A stretch of 33,045 nt of DNA from Lachnospiraceae bacterium (lineage in GTDB: Bacteria; Bacillota; Clostridia; Lachnospirales; Lachnospiraceae), in the NCBI GenBank assembly GCA_030527685.1, contig JAUNAG010000001.1, positions 52,166-85,210 on the forward strand, read 5' to 3'. The notes under the pieces were generated by a model. That model ran no database searches. It was not told where the DNA came from and was given only the letters and a program-made list of their open reading frames with translations. The translations under genes and the position numbers were made by a program. Numbering within the stretch: the stretch's first letter is position 1; every line of letters begins with the position of its first letter. This document shows, piece after piece, positions 14,296 to 23,070 of this stretch.

Positions 14296-15630
14296 ATGGA
14301 CGCAAAATATCGTATCGATACAGAAGCCAACCGACAGTTTCTCCATGAAATCAGCGAGTCACTCCTTGCCTTCGGCCGCCGCTTTCCGGCGCCGGACGGA
14401 AGTTCCTATTATCTCGGGGATGACGGTACGCCGTGGAAGGACAGAAACAGAGAAACCTGGATCACCAGCCGCATGGTACATGTCTACAGCATCGGCACGA
14501 TGCTGGGGGATCCGGGAAGTGAGGAACTGATGCAGGCCGGCATGAAGGGGCTGACAGGCGCGCTGCATGATCAGAAGAACGGAGGCTGGTATGCAGGACT
14601 GACGCCGGAAGGTGGAATCCTGCCGACCAAGCAGTGCTATGCCCATGCATTTGTCATCCTGGCAGCATCGTCGGCGCTGCTTGCAGGCTGTCCCGGTGCG
14701 AAGGAGCTGCTCGATGAGGCACTCGCACTTTATGATCTGCGCTTCTGGAATGAGGAGGAAGGCCTGTCCTGCGACACCTGGAATACGGAATTCACGGAAC
14801 TCTCGGATTACCGCGGCCTGAATGCCAATATGCATACGGTCGAGGCATTTCTGGCTGCCGCCGATGCTCTGGGAGATGAGACCTACCGTGTGCGCGCCGG
14901 CCGCATTATCGGTCATGTGCTCGGCTGGGCAGAAGGAAACGGCTGGAGGACACCCGAGCATTACACGAAGGAGTGGAAGAGCGATCTTACCTGCAATATC
15001 GAGAAGCCGGATGATCCGTTCAAACCATACGGCGCAACGCCGGGTCACGGCATCGAATGGGCGCGTCTGGTTACGCAGTGGGCACTTTCTTCATTTACAG
15101 GTACAGTCGATGTAAATGCAGCCGATGATCGAAGCCGTCTGTCTGCAGAAAGCAAAGCGTCTGCTGATGATCGACGCCTTCTGCCTGCAGAAAGTAAAGC
15201 GTCTGCTGATGATCAGCGCTTTCTTTCTGCAGCTGAAAGTCTGTACGACCGCGCAATCCGCGATGCGTGGAATGCGGACGGTGCGCCCGGAATCTGCTAT
15301 ACAACGGACTGGAACGGAACACCGGTCGTCCATGACCGGATGCACTGGACACTGGCGGAGGCAATTAATACTTCAGCAGTGCTGTATCATGTCACCGGAA
15401 AAGAGCGCTATGCAGAGGATTACAGTGCATTTATGCGCTATCTGGACGAGTATGTGCTGGATCATGAGAACGGTTCCTGGTATCACCAGCTTGACCGGCA
15501 GAATCAGGTGATCGGCACAGTGTGGCCGGGCAAATCGGACCTGTATCATGCGCTGCAGGCGACGCTGATTCCGTATGAGAAGCCGGAGATGTCGATCGCG
15601 GCAGCGATTCATGAAAAAAACATGCGGTAA
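14296..15630 (+). CDS. AGE-superfamily sugar isomerase/epimerase (YihS/mannose isomerase-like)
   Basis: This 444-residue protein should form an (alpha/alpha)6 barrel. Residues expected to be catalytic in the YihS/mannose-isomerase branch are visible: NANMHTVE (H180, E183), GHGIEWARL (H251, E254) and WPGKSDLYHALQA (H418). That suggests aldose-ketose isomerisation of mannose or a related hexose (or epimerisation) rather than N-acylglucosamine epimerisation. The family is usually about 390-410 residues; the surplus is an insertion at about 277-315 made of near-identical 14-residue repeats. GAGAGGTGA precedes the start by 6 bases. It begins 14 bases after the toxin stop and could receive readthrough from the toxin-antitoxin promoter. 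Confidence 0.88.
   Translation: MDAKYRIDTEANRQFLHEISESLLAFGRRFPAPDGSSYYLGDDGTPWKDRNRETWITSRMVHVYSIGTMLGDPGSEELMQAGMKGLTGALHDQKNGGWYAGLTPEGGILPTKQCYAHAFVILAASSALLAGCPGAKELLDEALALYDLRFWNEEEGLSCDTWNTEFTELSDYRGLNANMHTVEAFLAAADALGDETYRVRAGRIIGHVLGWAEGNGWRTPEHYTKEWKSDLTCNIEKPDDPFKPYGATPGHGIEWARLVTQWALSSFTGTVDVNAADDRSRLSAESKASADDRRLLPAESKASADDQRFLSAAESLYDRAIRDAWNADGAPGICYTTDWNGTPVVHDRMHWTLAEAINTSAVLYHVTGKERYAEDYSAFMRYLDEYVLDHENGSWYHQLDRQNQVIGTVWPGKSDLYHALQATLIPYEKPEMSIAAAIHEKNMR
15124..15240 (+). repeat. 42-base in-frame tandem repeat inside the isomerase gene (2.8 units)
   Basis: Units at 15124-15165, 15166-15207 and 15208-about 15240 encode DDRSRLSAESKASA, DDRRLLPAESKASA and DDQRFLSAAES. They lie between two barrel helices, in a stretch otherwise not needed by the family, and look like a slippage expansion of a surface loop. 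Confidence 0.85.
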
Positions 15631-15738
15631 AGAACATATCACGAAGAAGTATAACAGCAGAAGAGTGTGCCTCACCTGAGGGCGGCGGGCTGACTGATCG
15701 TGATACAAAAATATATCCGGAAGGAATGTAACAGACAA

Positions 15739-18621
15739 ATGATGTCGAATCAATTTCTGACGAAACCTCAAAACGGCGTCTGCGGAAAAGCGGATGAAAC
15801 ATGCAGTGACCGCAGGAGTACTTTACTGCTCCTGCTGATCTGCAATCTTACTTTTTTGCTTCTGTATTCCCGTTTTCTGATCAGCAATCGAACTTATATT
15901 TATATCGATGATATCGGTGCGGATTCATTTTCCGCTTCCCTGCCGATTATCTCGATGCTCGGAAGACTGGCAAGACAGGGGATCTTCGGAGGTTTTTCCC
16001 TGCAGGCGGGACTCGGCTATGATCTGACCGCTCTGGCGGCGAAATATCTGAATCCGCTGAAGGCGCCGCTTCTGCTCTTTGACCGCAGCAATCTGTGGCT
16101 GGGCCTTCTGCTGGAACTGTTTCTGCAGACCAATGTGATCGCCCTGTCATCCTGGTTCTTCTTCAGGAGACTGCTGCGTGACAGAAGGGCAGCCGCTTAC
16201 GCCGTTCTTGCATGGACATTTTCAGGCTATATCACACTCTGGAGTCAGAATCTGACGGCGGGAAGCTGTATGGCCATGTTCTCGCTTATGATGGCGGCAC
16301 TTCTGCCGATGTGCGAAGCACCGACGCTCCGGCGCTGGCTGGGGTTGAGCATGGCAGCGGGCCTGTTTCTGCTGACCAACTATTACTACTGCTATATGTC
16401 GGCTTTTTTCTGCTTCCTGTTTTATGTACTTTACAGCCTGCGCAGAAAAGAAGGCATGAAGAACTTTTTCGGACGCGGCGTGCTGGTTGTGTCCGCAGTG
16501 CTTTTTGCCTGCGGTCTGGCCATGATCGGGTTGATTCCGAGCTTTTCGGACTTTGCCGGTTCTGTACGAAGCAGCTGGGTGGGAAATGCATCCTCCGGTC
16601 TTCGCCTTCTGAACCGCAAGGAGATTCTGACAGCCCTCGGCCGCCTTCTGTCGGTCAACGCCTTCGGAGTCGGAGACGGCTACAGCGGCATGAGCAATTA
16701 TTATGAAGAGGCCGTGCTCTCGACGTCTCTTCTCGTCTTCCCGGCAGTGCTGTATCTGCTGCTTGAAAAAAAGACACGGCTCCTGACCGGTTTTTGCACG
16801 GTGCTCAGTGTACTGGCCGTTCTCATTAAAAATACAGGTGCGATTCTGCAGTTCAATGCCAATGCGCAGCGTTATTCCTACATGATTGCCTATGCATCGG
16901 CGCTGGCAATCGGTGCGGCCGTGAAGGCTTATACGGAAGATCCGGATGCGCGGAAGCTTCGCCTTTCCGCAGTATTGTCTTTTATCCTTGAGGCCGGTCT
17001 TGTCCTGCTGCTTTATCTGCAGGCACGCGAGCCGGGATGTTACATGCACAAAAAGACCCTGCTGATGGTACTTGGATTCGCGGTGCTTTATACGGCTGTG
17101 CTGTTTATTGCAGGAGGAAGATTTAAGCAGGATCAGGCAGAAGCCAGGGAGGCAGTAATCGGGCGGAATGCCGCAGCACGGATGGGACTCGTTCTTACAG
17201 TCCTTCTCGTGCTTGAACTTGTGGTGATGAACTACGCAACGCTGTATCACCGCGTCTATGTGCAGAAGTCCGACTATGCGGCAGCACTGGATGACTATGG
17301 TATCGGCACAGCGGCAGCCGAATTGCAGGCGCAGGATGACGGCCTGTATCGCATCTCCGCAGCCGACAGCAGTGATTTCAACAATGTTCTTTTTTCAAAT
17401 GCAGGTATGCTCCTGGGCTTCCCGGCTGTCTCGGTTTACAGCAGCACGAATCCCTCTTCGCTGGCGTCCCTGACCGGAAGCTTAAGCTCGAGTGAGCTGA
17501 CACAGAATCATTTCTTTGCTGACGGAACGGAACTCGGTCTTTTTCAGCTGCTTGCCGGAAAATACCTGATCCGCAGCAATACGGAGCATTCGGCCAACAG
17601 TCTCCCGAAAGCATTTTATGAGCGGATCGGTGAGACAGAAGACGGCAGCAAGGCAGTTTACCGAATAAAGACGGCACTTCCCTTCGGCTATCTCTATACA
17701 GAAGAGATGCAGACTGAGGAGGCGCTGAAGATGAGCCTTCCGGAGAGAATGGCTGCACTTGGAGAGGCATACTTCCTGACACCCGATGCGAAGCGGCTTG
17801 CGGAGGCAGGAAAGAGGGCAAAGAAGGAGAAGGCAGACTGGGAGGATGCATTTGCATCAAAAACAGCTTTGCTGCAGGTGACGGATCTTCTTTCGACAGG
17901 CGGAAGGGATGCCAACGATGTGGAACAGGTGGAAGAAGAAGGGTACACTTCCTTCCAATGCAAGGGCGGAGATCCCTATCTCTACTATTCTGTCGGAGCG
18001 CAGAAAGAAGGAACCTGGCGTGCTCTTTACATCCGGCAGGCCAAAAGCAATCCGTACCCCAATGAGGTGCGGCAGCTGCAGCTCTTCTATATGAGTGAGG
18101 GCGACACGCAGCCGGATCCGAATGACACGCTGTTCTTTACAATGCAGGCAGACTGCCCGGAGACGATGGTGATTCTGCCGGATGATATCACGGAATTCCG
18201 GATGGACTTCCCGCAGGACGGCAGCCGGACGGATGTTCAGCAGATGGAGATTCTGGAGTTCTCTGATCAGACGGACTTTTATGAACAGCTTTCTCAGACA
18301 GCTGTTTCGGAAATCCGCATGGAGGGCGGCGTGTACAGTGCAGCCCTGGAGAGTGAGCAGGACGGAATGTTCTGTGTGCCGGTCTTATGGTCGGAAAGCT
18401 GGAAGGCCAGTGTAAACGGCGAAGAGACTGAAGTGTGCAATATCAACGGAGGTTTTGTGGGCATCAGAGTCGGTGCGGGAAGCAGCCGGATTGAGCTGCG
18501 CTATGAGACGCCGCAGTTTACGGCAGCGGCAGTCGGCTCCGGTATCTGCGCAGCAGTCTGGCTGTTCCTCCTGGTGATGTCCTTTGTGGTATTTGAGAGG
18601 AAGAAAAAACACGAAGCATAA
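15739..18621 (+). CDS. YfhO-family multi-pass membrane protein
   Basis: About 960 residues. The N-terminal half holds roughly 12-13 helices, the C-terminal third a large extracytoplasmic domain, and the last helix (VGSGICAAVWLFLLVMSFVV) is followed by a basic tail. The opening IYIDDIGADSFSASLPIISML ... GIFGGFSLQAGLGYD is the GT-C-like YfhO signature with an acidic DD in the first outer loop. YfhO proteins take part in glycosylating lipoteichoic acid or other surface polymers with lipid-linked sugars; the acceptor here is unknown. The start is uncertain: GTG 15700 also opens the frame, but ATG 15739 or 15742 seems more natural and lies after GGAAGGA. It stands between sugar enzymes, fitting an envelope-sugar role. 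Confidence 0.85.
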   Translation: MMSNQFLTKPQNGVCGKADETCSDRRSTLLLLLICNLTFLLLYSRFLISNRTYIYIDDIGADSFSASLPIISMLGRLARQGIFGGFSLQAGLGYDLTALAAKYLNPLKAPLLLFDRSNLWLGLLLELFLQTNVIALSSWFFFRRLLRDRRAAAYAVLAWTFSGYITLWSQNLTAGSCMAMFSLMMAALLPMCEAPTLRRWLGLSMAAGLFLLTNYYYCYMSAFFCFLFYVLYSLRRKEGMKNFFGRGVLVVSAVLFACGLAMIGLIPSFSDFAGSVRSSWVGNASSGLRLLNRKEILTALGRLLSVNAFGVGDGYSGMSNYYEEAVLSTSLLVFPAVLYLLLEKKTRLLTGFCTVLSVLAVLIKNTGAILQFNANAQRYSYMIAYASALAIGAAVKAYTEDPDARKLRLSAVLSFILEAGLVLLLYLQAREPGCYMHKKTLLMVLGFAVLYTAVLFIAGGRFKQDQAEAREAVIGRNAAARMGLVLTVLLVLELVVMNYATLYHRVYVQKSDYAAALDDYGIGTAAAELQAQDDGLYRISAADSSDFNNVLFSNAGMLLGFPAVSVYSSTNPSSLASLTGSLSSSELTQNHFFADGTELGLFQLLAGKYLIRSNTEHSANSLPKAFYERIGETEDGSKAVYRIKTALPFGYLYTEEMQTEEALKMSLPERMAALGEAYFLTPDAKRLAEAGKRAKKEKADWEDAFASKTALLQVTDLLSTGGRDANDVEQVEEEGYTSFQCKGGDPYLYYSVGAQKEGTWRALYIRQAKSNPYPNEVRQLQLFYMSEGDTQPDPNDTLFFTMQADCPETMVILPDDITEFRMDFPQDGSRTDVQQMEILEFSDQTDFYEQLSQTAVSEIRMEGGVYSAALESEQDGMFCVPVLWSESWKASVNGEETEVCNINGGFVGIRVGAGSSRIELRYETPQFTAAAVGSGICAAVWLFLLVMSFVVFERKKKHEA

Positions 18622-18730
18622 CCGGTGATTTGTGACAGAAAAAGGCAAAAGCCGATATTACGAAGATTACAAACAATGATGCTGATGACAGCAGGATCAA
18701 AAATCCAAATAAGAGAGTGAGAATTATAAG

Positions 18731-20407
18731 ATGAAAAAACAGTGGTGGAATGACAAAATCTGCTATCAGATTTATCCGAAAAGCTTCTGCGATACGAACG
18801 GTGACGGAATCGGCGATCTCCCGGGCATCATCAGCAAGCTGGATTATCTGAAGGATCTGGGCGTGGACATGATCTGGATCAGCCCGATGTATGCGTCACC
18901 GCTGGCGGATCAGGGCTATGATATCTCCGATTACTATGATATTGATCCGCGTTTCGGCACGCTGGCGGATATGGACAGACTGCTGGCTGAGGCGCATAAG
19001 CGCGATATGAAGATCCTGATGGATCTGGTGGTAAATCACTGCTCAGATGAGCATGAGTGGTTCCGGAAGGCCTGTGAGGACCCGGAGGGACGGTACGGAA
19101 AGTTCTTCTATCTGGAGCACACAGAGCATCCGGAAGAATTATGCAACTGGAGATCATATTTCGGCGGCTCTGTGTGGGAAAAGCTTCCGGGCCACGAGGA
19201 TTATTACTATCTTCACGTCTTCCACAGAAAGCAGCCGGATCTGAACTGGGAGAATCCGGAACTCCGAGAGGAGATCTACAGAATGATCAACTGGTGGCTG
19301 GACCGCGGACTTGACGGCTACCGTCTGGATGCGATTATTAATATCAAGAAGGCACTGCCGTTCCGCAGCTATGAGGCGGACCGCGACGACAACATGGTTA
19401 CCTGCACGAGGATGCTGCATGATGCAGAAGGTATCGGAGGCTTCCTCGGTGAGATGCGCGACAGATGCTTCAAGCCGCACAATGCATTTACCGTAGGAGA
19501 GGTCTTCAACGAGAAGGACAGTGAGCTTCCGGATTTCATCGGAGACAACGGCTTCTTCAGCTCGATGTTCGACTTCTCTGCCACTGTTTTCGGTGAAAGC
19601 CAGCTGGGCCTGCACGACCGCAGAGACATCACGCCGGATGACTATCGGAACTGCATCTTTGCGGCACAGAAGCGAATTGAGCCGGTCGGCTTTATCTCCA
19701 ATATCATTGAAAATCACGATGAGCCGCGCGGCGTATGCAGATATATTCCGGAGGGCGAGATCTCTGCGGATTCCAAGAAGGTGCTTGCAACCGTGTATTT
19801 CCTTCTTCGCGGACTGCCCTGGATCTATCAGGGACAGGAAATCGGCATGGAGAACTGGAAGCTGGATTCAATCGAACAGGTAGATGATATTTCCGCTCTG
19901 GATTCCTATAAGGTCATGCTGGAGGCAGGTGTTTCTGAGGAAGAGGCACTGCGTGCAGTTGAAAAATACAGCCGCGACAATGCAAGAACTCCGTTCCAGT
20001 GGGACGGCACGGCGCAGGCGGGTTTTACAACCGGCACACCGTGGCTTCCGGTCAATCCGAACTACACGGAGCTGAATCTCGAGGCACAGAAAAACGATCC
20101 GGCGTCGGTTTTCCATCATTACAGAAAGCTCACCCGTCTGAGAAAGAGTGCGGAATATCGCGATACTTTGGTTTACGGCAGCTTTGAGCCGTATCTGCAG
20201 GACCGCCACAATGTGATCGCTTACTTCAGAAAGTCAGACAAGCAGACCATGCTGGTGATGGCGAACTACCAGACAGAGCCGCAGACACTGCCGCTTCCGG
20301 GAAATGTGAAGAAGGTTGCGCTGAATACGGCTTCGGAAGTGAAAACCGTTGATAAGGAGATCACGATGCAGGGCTATCAGGCAGTGGTGCTGGAGCTGGA
20401 AGATTAA
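18731..20407 (+). CDS. GH13 alpha-glucosidase (oligo-glucosidase type)
   Basis: This 558-residue cytoplasmic enzyme has the full GH13 barrel: YQIYPKSFCDTNGDGIGDLPG at the start, DLVVNHCSDEHEWF (region I), GLDGYRLDAI with nucleophile D200, FTVGEVFNE with acid/base E257, and IENHDEPRG with D330. The architecture resembles GH13_31 oligo-1,6-glucosidase and dextran glucosidase. The residue after the nucleophile is Ala (A201); in this group Ala there is associated with alpha-1,4 preference and Val with alpha-1,6, so alpha-1,4-glucosidase activity is the better guess. No signal peptide, so it would act on imported maltose-type oligosaccharides. It follows yfhO after 109 bases. Confidence 0.92.
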   Translation: MKKQWWNDKICYQIYPKSFCDTNGDGIGDLPGIISKLDYLKDLGVDMIWISPMYASPLADQGYDISDYYDIDPRFGTLADMDRLLAEAHKRDMKILMDLVVNHCSDEHEWFRKACEDPEGRYGKFFYLEHTEHPEELCNWRSYFGGSVWEKLPGHEDYYYLHVFHRKQPDLNWENPELREEIYRMINWWLDRGLDGYRLDAIINIKKALPFRSYEADRDDNMVTCTRMLHDAEGIGGFLGEMRDRCFKPHNAFTVGEVFNEKDSELPDFIGDNGFFSSMFDFSATVFGESQLGLHDRRDITPDDYRNCIFAAQKRIEPVGFISNIIENHDEPRGVCRYIPEGEISADSKKVLATVYFLLRGLPWIYQGQEIGMENWKLDSIEQVDDISALDSYKVMLEAGVSEEEALRAVEKYSRDNARTPFQWDGTAQAGFTTGTPWLPVNPNYTELNLEAQKNDPASVFHHYRKLTRLRKSAEYRDTLVYGSFEPYLQDRHNVIAYFRKSDKQTMLVMANYQTEPQTLPLPGNVKKVALNTASEVKTVDKEITMQGYQAVVLELED

Positions 20408-20427
20408 AAAGTGGGAAATGCAATTGC

Positions 20428-21564
20428 ATGATGAAAGAAACTGAATTTAAAACACGCGGCTTCATCAGGATGATCACGGCAATCCTGCTCATCCTCCTGC
20501 TTCCGGTTCGAACCGGTGCAGCTGTCCGTGCACCGCAGTCCGGGCTGCATCCGGCAGCGGAGTTTCAGCTGACCATGCTGGATGTGGGGCAGGGCTTAAG
20601 CATTCTGTGTGAATCAGACGGCGAATATCTGCTGTATGACGGCGGCGGGAGAAACAGCTCGTCTTATGTCGTGTCCTATCTGAAGAAGCACGGCATTGAG
20701 AAGCTTCGCTATATCATTGCCTCACATTATGACGAAGATCATATCGCCGGTCTGATCGGTGTGCTGAATACGACAGAAGTGGGAATGGTTCTGGCACCGC
20801 ATTATGAGGTGGACACATCGATCTATCAGTCCTTTAAGGGGATGATTGCGAGAAAGGATGTACAGGAAATGCATCCGGCCGCGGGAACACTTCTCGAATT
20901 CGGGAACGCGTCCTGCAGAGTGATCGGACCGGTCAGTGAGGATGCACTGAATGAGAATAATCATTCCCTGGCGGTGTCAATTGAAGCAGGGGATTTCAGA
21001 GCGGTGCTGACCGGGGATGCGGAATACGAAGAGGAACAGGAGATCGTTGATGCCGGACTTGTCCCGCAGTGCGATCTGTATGTTGTCGGGCATCACGGAA
21101 GTGCTTCATCGAGTTCATACGCCCTGCTGGATGCAATGCAGGCAGCAGCCGCTTTTATCAGTGTGGGGGAGGATAATTCATACGGTCATCCAGCAGAAAA
21201 GACACTGTCCGCTCTGCAGAGCAGAGAAATGGAGATTTACAGAAGCGATCTGCAGGGAGAGGTGACCTGCTATGCGGCAGAAGGTACCTACTGGTTTTCG
21301 GAAGAGGAGACGGCAGACAATGCTGCTGCAGATCGTTCTTCAGAAGAGCAGACCGCAGCTGATCGCGCTCTGGATGAGCAGACGACGGCCGGCGGAGAAG
21401 CTTCTGAACAAACCTATATTCTCAACACGAATACGAGAAAGTTTCATTATCCGGACTGCCGCAGTGTGAAGCAGATGAAGGATCACAATAAGCAGGAATT
21501 CACAGGAACGAGAGAAGAACTGCTTGAGATGGGCTATGAGTCCTGCGGAAACTGCATGCCGTAA
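20428..21564 (+). CDS. Secreted metallo-beta-lactamase-fold protein (ComEC C-domain-like) with C-terminal metal-binding module
   Basis: This 378-residue protein has a signal peptide or anchor (about 12-33) and an MBL domain (about 46-290) of the ComEC/Rec2 type: MLDVGQG, ASHYDEDHIAG (the HxxxDH metal motif), LTGDAE and VGHHGS. These enzymes are Zn-dependent hydrolases; exported stand-alone versions are presumed nucleases or phosphodiesterases. A low-complexity linker (about 293-322, repeats of AADR/EEQTA) leads to a module (about 325-378) with FHYPDC and ESCGNC, a Cys3-His arrangement like the small zinc module often appended to secreted nucleases. No strong Shine-Dalgarno is seen, and Met1 and Met2 are both possible. 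The gene starts 20 bases after the glucosidase stop. Confidence 0.85.
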   Translation: MMKETEFKTRGFIRMITAILLILLLPVRTGAAVRAPQSGLHPAAEFQLTMLDVGQGLSILCESDGEYLLYDGGGRNSSSYVVSYLKKHGIEKLRYIIASHYDEDHIAGLIGVLNTTEVGMVLAPHYEVDTSIYQSFKGMIARKDVQEMHPAAGTLLEFGNASCRVIGPVSEDALNENNHSLAVSIEAGDFRAVLTGDAEYEEEQEIVDAGLVPQCDLYVVGHHGSASSSSYALLDAMQAAAAFISVGEDNSYGHPAEKTLSALQSREMEIYRSDLQGEVTCYAAEGTYWFSEEETADNAAADRSSEEQTAADRALDEQTTAGGEASEQTYILNTNTRKFHYPDCRSVKQMKDHNKQEFTGTREELLEMGYESCGNCMP

Positions 21565-21621
21565 GAGTGCAGAAAAAGATGAAATCTGTCTTCGACATTT
21601 TTATATTGCTTTATACGCATA

Positions 21622-21663
21622 AAAATTCTGCAGAAAGCTTTTGCAAGCTATCTGCAGAATTTT
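21622..21663 (-). terminator. Terminator overlapping the last codons of the opine/amino-acid operon
   Basis: A perfect 13-bp stem (21622-21634 with 21651-21663) has a nested AGCTT/AAGCT hairpin in its loop and, on the minus strand, runs into TTTTTATG. The stop codon of the terminal permease gene (21648-21650) lies in the hairpin loop, so one arm is coding sequence. Confidence 0.82.
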
Positions 21664-22346
21664 CTTTTTCCGAGTATTTTTTCGATGACTGCGAAGAAGA
21701 GCATGAATGCAATTCCGAGAAGCAGATAAATCAGCAGTGCATCGACGTAGACTTCGATATATTTGAAGCGGATCGAAGCGACAACGGCGGCCTTTGCCAT
21801 GATATCCATGACAGAAATCGTGTAGACCAGAGACGTGTTCTTCAGAATGTCGATGACGGAATTGGACAGGTTCGGAATCACAGAACCGACTGCCTGCGGA
21901 ACAATGATGCGGAACAGCACAACCGGTTCCGGAAGGCTTAAGGATCTGGCTGCCTCCAGCTGCCCGTCCTCGATTCCGTAATAGGCTGCCCTGTATATTT
22001 CCGAAAAATAGGCAGCGGCATAGATGGTAAAGGTGATGACAGCTGTTCTCATGGGAACAATGGACACCTTTGAAACCAGTGTCGGATCGGAGTGCACAAA
22101 GGCGATGATTCTGGGAAGGCCGTAGCTTACGACATAGAGCTGTACCAGAATCGGTGTGGAGCGGATCAGAGAGACCAGCAGGCTCACAATGGTGCGCAGC
22201 AGCGGGACTTTTTTGATCCGGAAGAAAGCAAACAGATAACCGACGATCAGTCCGAGCAGAACCGACAGAATCGTGATATTGATGGTTGCCGGAACTCCCT
22301 TCAGAAGCTCTCGAAAACATTCTGCGGCATAAGCAGTATCAAACAT
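21648..22346 (-). CDS. Polar amino-acid ABC transporter permease (HisM/GlnP type), distal copy
   Basis: This 232-residue permease has about five helices and the EAA coupling motif in the form YGIEDGQLEAARSLSLPEPVVLFRIIVPQA (about 133-162). The N-terminus (ELLKGVPATINITILSVLLGLIVGYLFAFFRI) is typical of HisM/GltJ/GlnP permeases. It is the last gene of the operon, 13 bases after the other permease, with which it probably forms a heterodimer. Its final codons form one arm of the terminator hairpin, and its stop codon is in the loop. Confidence 0.92.
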   Translation of the reverse strand: MFDTAYAAECFRELLKGVPATINITILSVLLGLIVGYLFAFFRIKKVPLLRTIVSLLVSLIRSTPILVQLYVVSYGLPRIIAFVHSDPTLVSKVSIVPMRTAVITFTIYAAAYFSEIYRAAYYGIEDGQLEAARSLSLPEPVVLFRIIVPQAVGSVIPNLSNSVIDILKNTSLVYTISVMDIMAKAAVVASIRFKYIEVYVDALLIYLLLGIAFMLFFAVIEKILGKRKFCR

Positions 22347-22359
22347 TTTTCAGCCTCCT

Positions 22360-23055
22360 TCAGGGAATGAACTTCAGCATGCGTTTATAGAGTGCACTGA
22401 AGGAAAAGTCAATCAGAACGGCCAGTCCCCAGTAAATCAGGAGAAGGGCAAGGAAAATTTCCAGCTGCCAGACACCGAAGTGGTCAGCGGAGAGCATTCT
22501 GGCGCGCTGGTAAATATCCAGAATACCGATTGTGTACAGGATGGAGGACTGCTTGATGGCAGTAATGACCAGACTTCCCAGATTCGGGAGAGCCAGAATG
22601 CAGGCCTGCGGAATGATGATGTCCCTGTAATAGACCGCTTTTGGAAGACTCATGGCCTTTGCGGCTTCGATCTGTCCCTTCTCGACGGCCTCAAAGGAGG
22701 AACGCAGAATTTCGGAGCAGAAGGCGGAAGTACTTAAGACAAAGGCAATTACGGCAAATACAACCGGGCTCACATCCGATACATCAATGCCGAAAAGCTG
22801 CAGAAGCAGCGGCACTCCGTAATAGGCAACGAAGAGCAGAAGCATCAGCGGAATTCCGCGCATGATGCTGATATACACTCTGGTGATGCCCCTCACAACA
22901 GGGTTCTTTCTCATGCGAAGAAATGCAATGCCCAATGAGAAAAGAACAGAGAAAAACAGAATAACGGCAACAATGCCGAGCGTATAAGGAAGCTTTGCGA
23001 GCAGAATCGGAAAGCTTTTCAGAAACTGCTCGAGACTGAAATAGGGATTATTCAT
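22360..23055 (-). CDS. Polar amino-acid ABC transporter permease, proximal copy
   Basis: This 231-residue permease of the HisQM/GlnP family has about five helices and the EAA motif EAVEKGQIEAAKAMSLPKAVYYRDIIIPQA (about 118-147), followed by LPNLGSLVITAIKQSSILYTIGILDI, the usual family tail. It is clearly homologous to the distal permease but not recently duplicated. It begins 15 bases after the ATPase stop on this strand. Together with its neighbours it completes an importer for a small polar solute. Confidence 0.92.
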   Translation of the reverse strand: MNNPYFSLEQFLKSFPILLAKLPYTLGIVAVILFFSVLFSLGIAFLRMRKNPVVRGITRVYISIMRGIPLMLLLFVAYYGVPLLLQLFGIDVSDVSPVVFAVIAFVLSTSAFCSEILRSSFEAVEKGQIEAAKAMSLPKAVYYRDIIIPQACILALPNLGSLVITAIKQSSILYTIGILDIYQRARMLSADHFGVWQLEIFLALLLIYWGLAVLIDFSFSALYKRMLKFIP

Positions 23056-23070
23056 CTGCGAAAGGCCTCC

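Noticed and set aside
16222..17250. Minus-strand open frame of 342 codons inside yfhO
   Set aside because: Rich in Cys, His and Gln with no family resemblance; a shadow of the high-quality YfhO frame.
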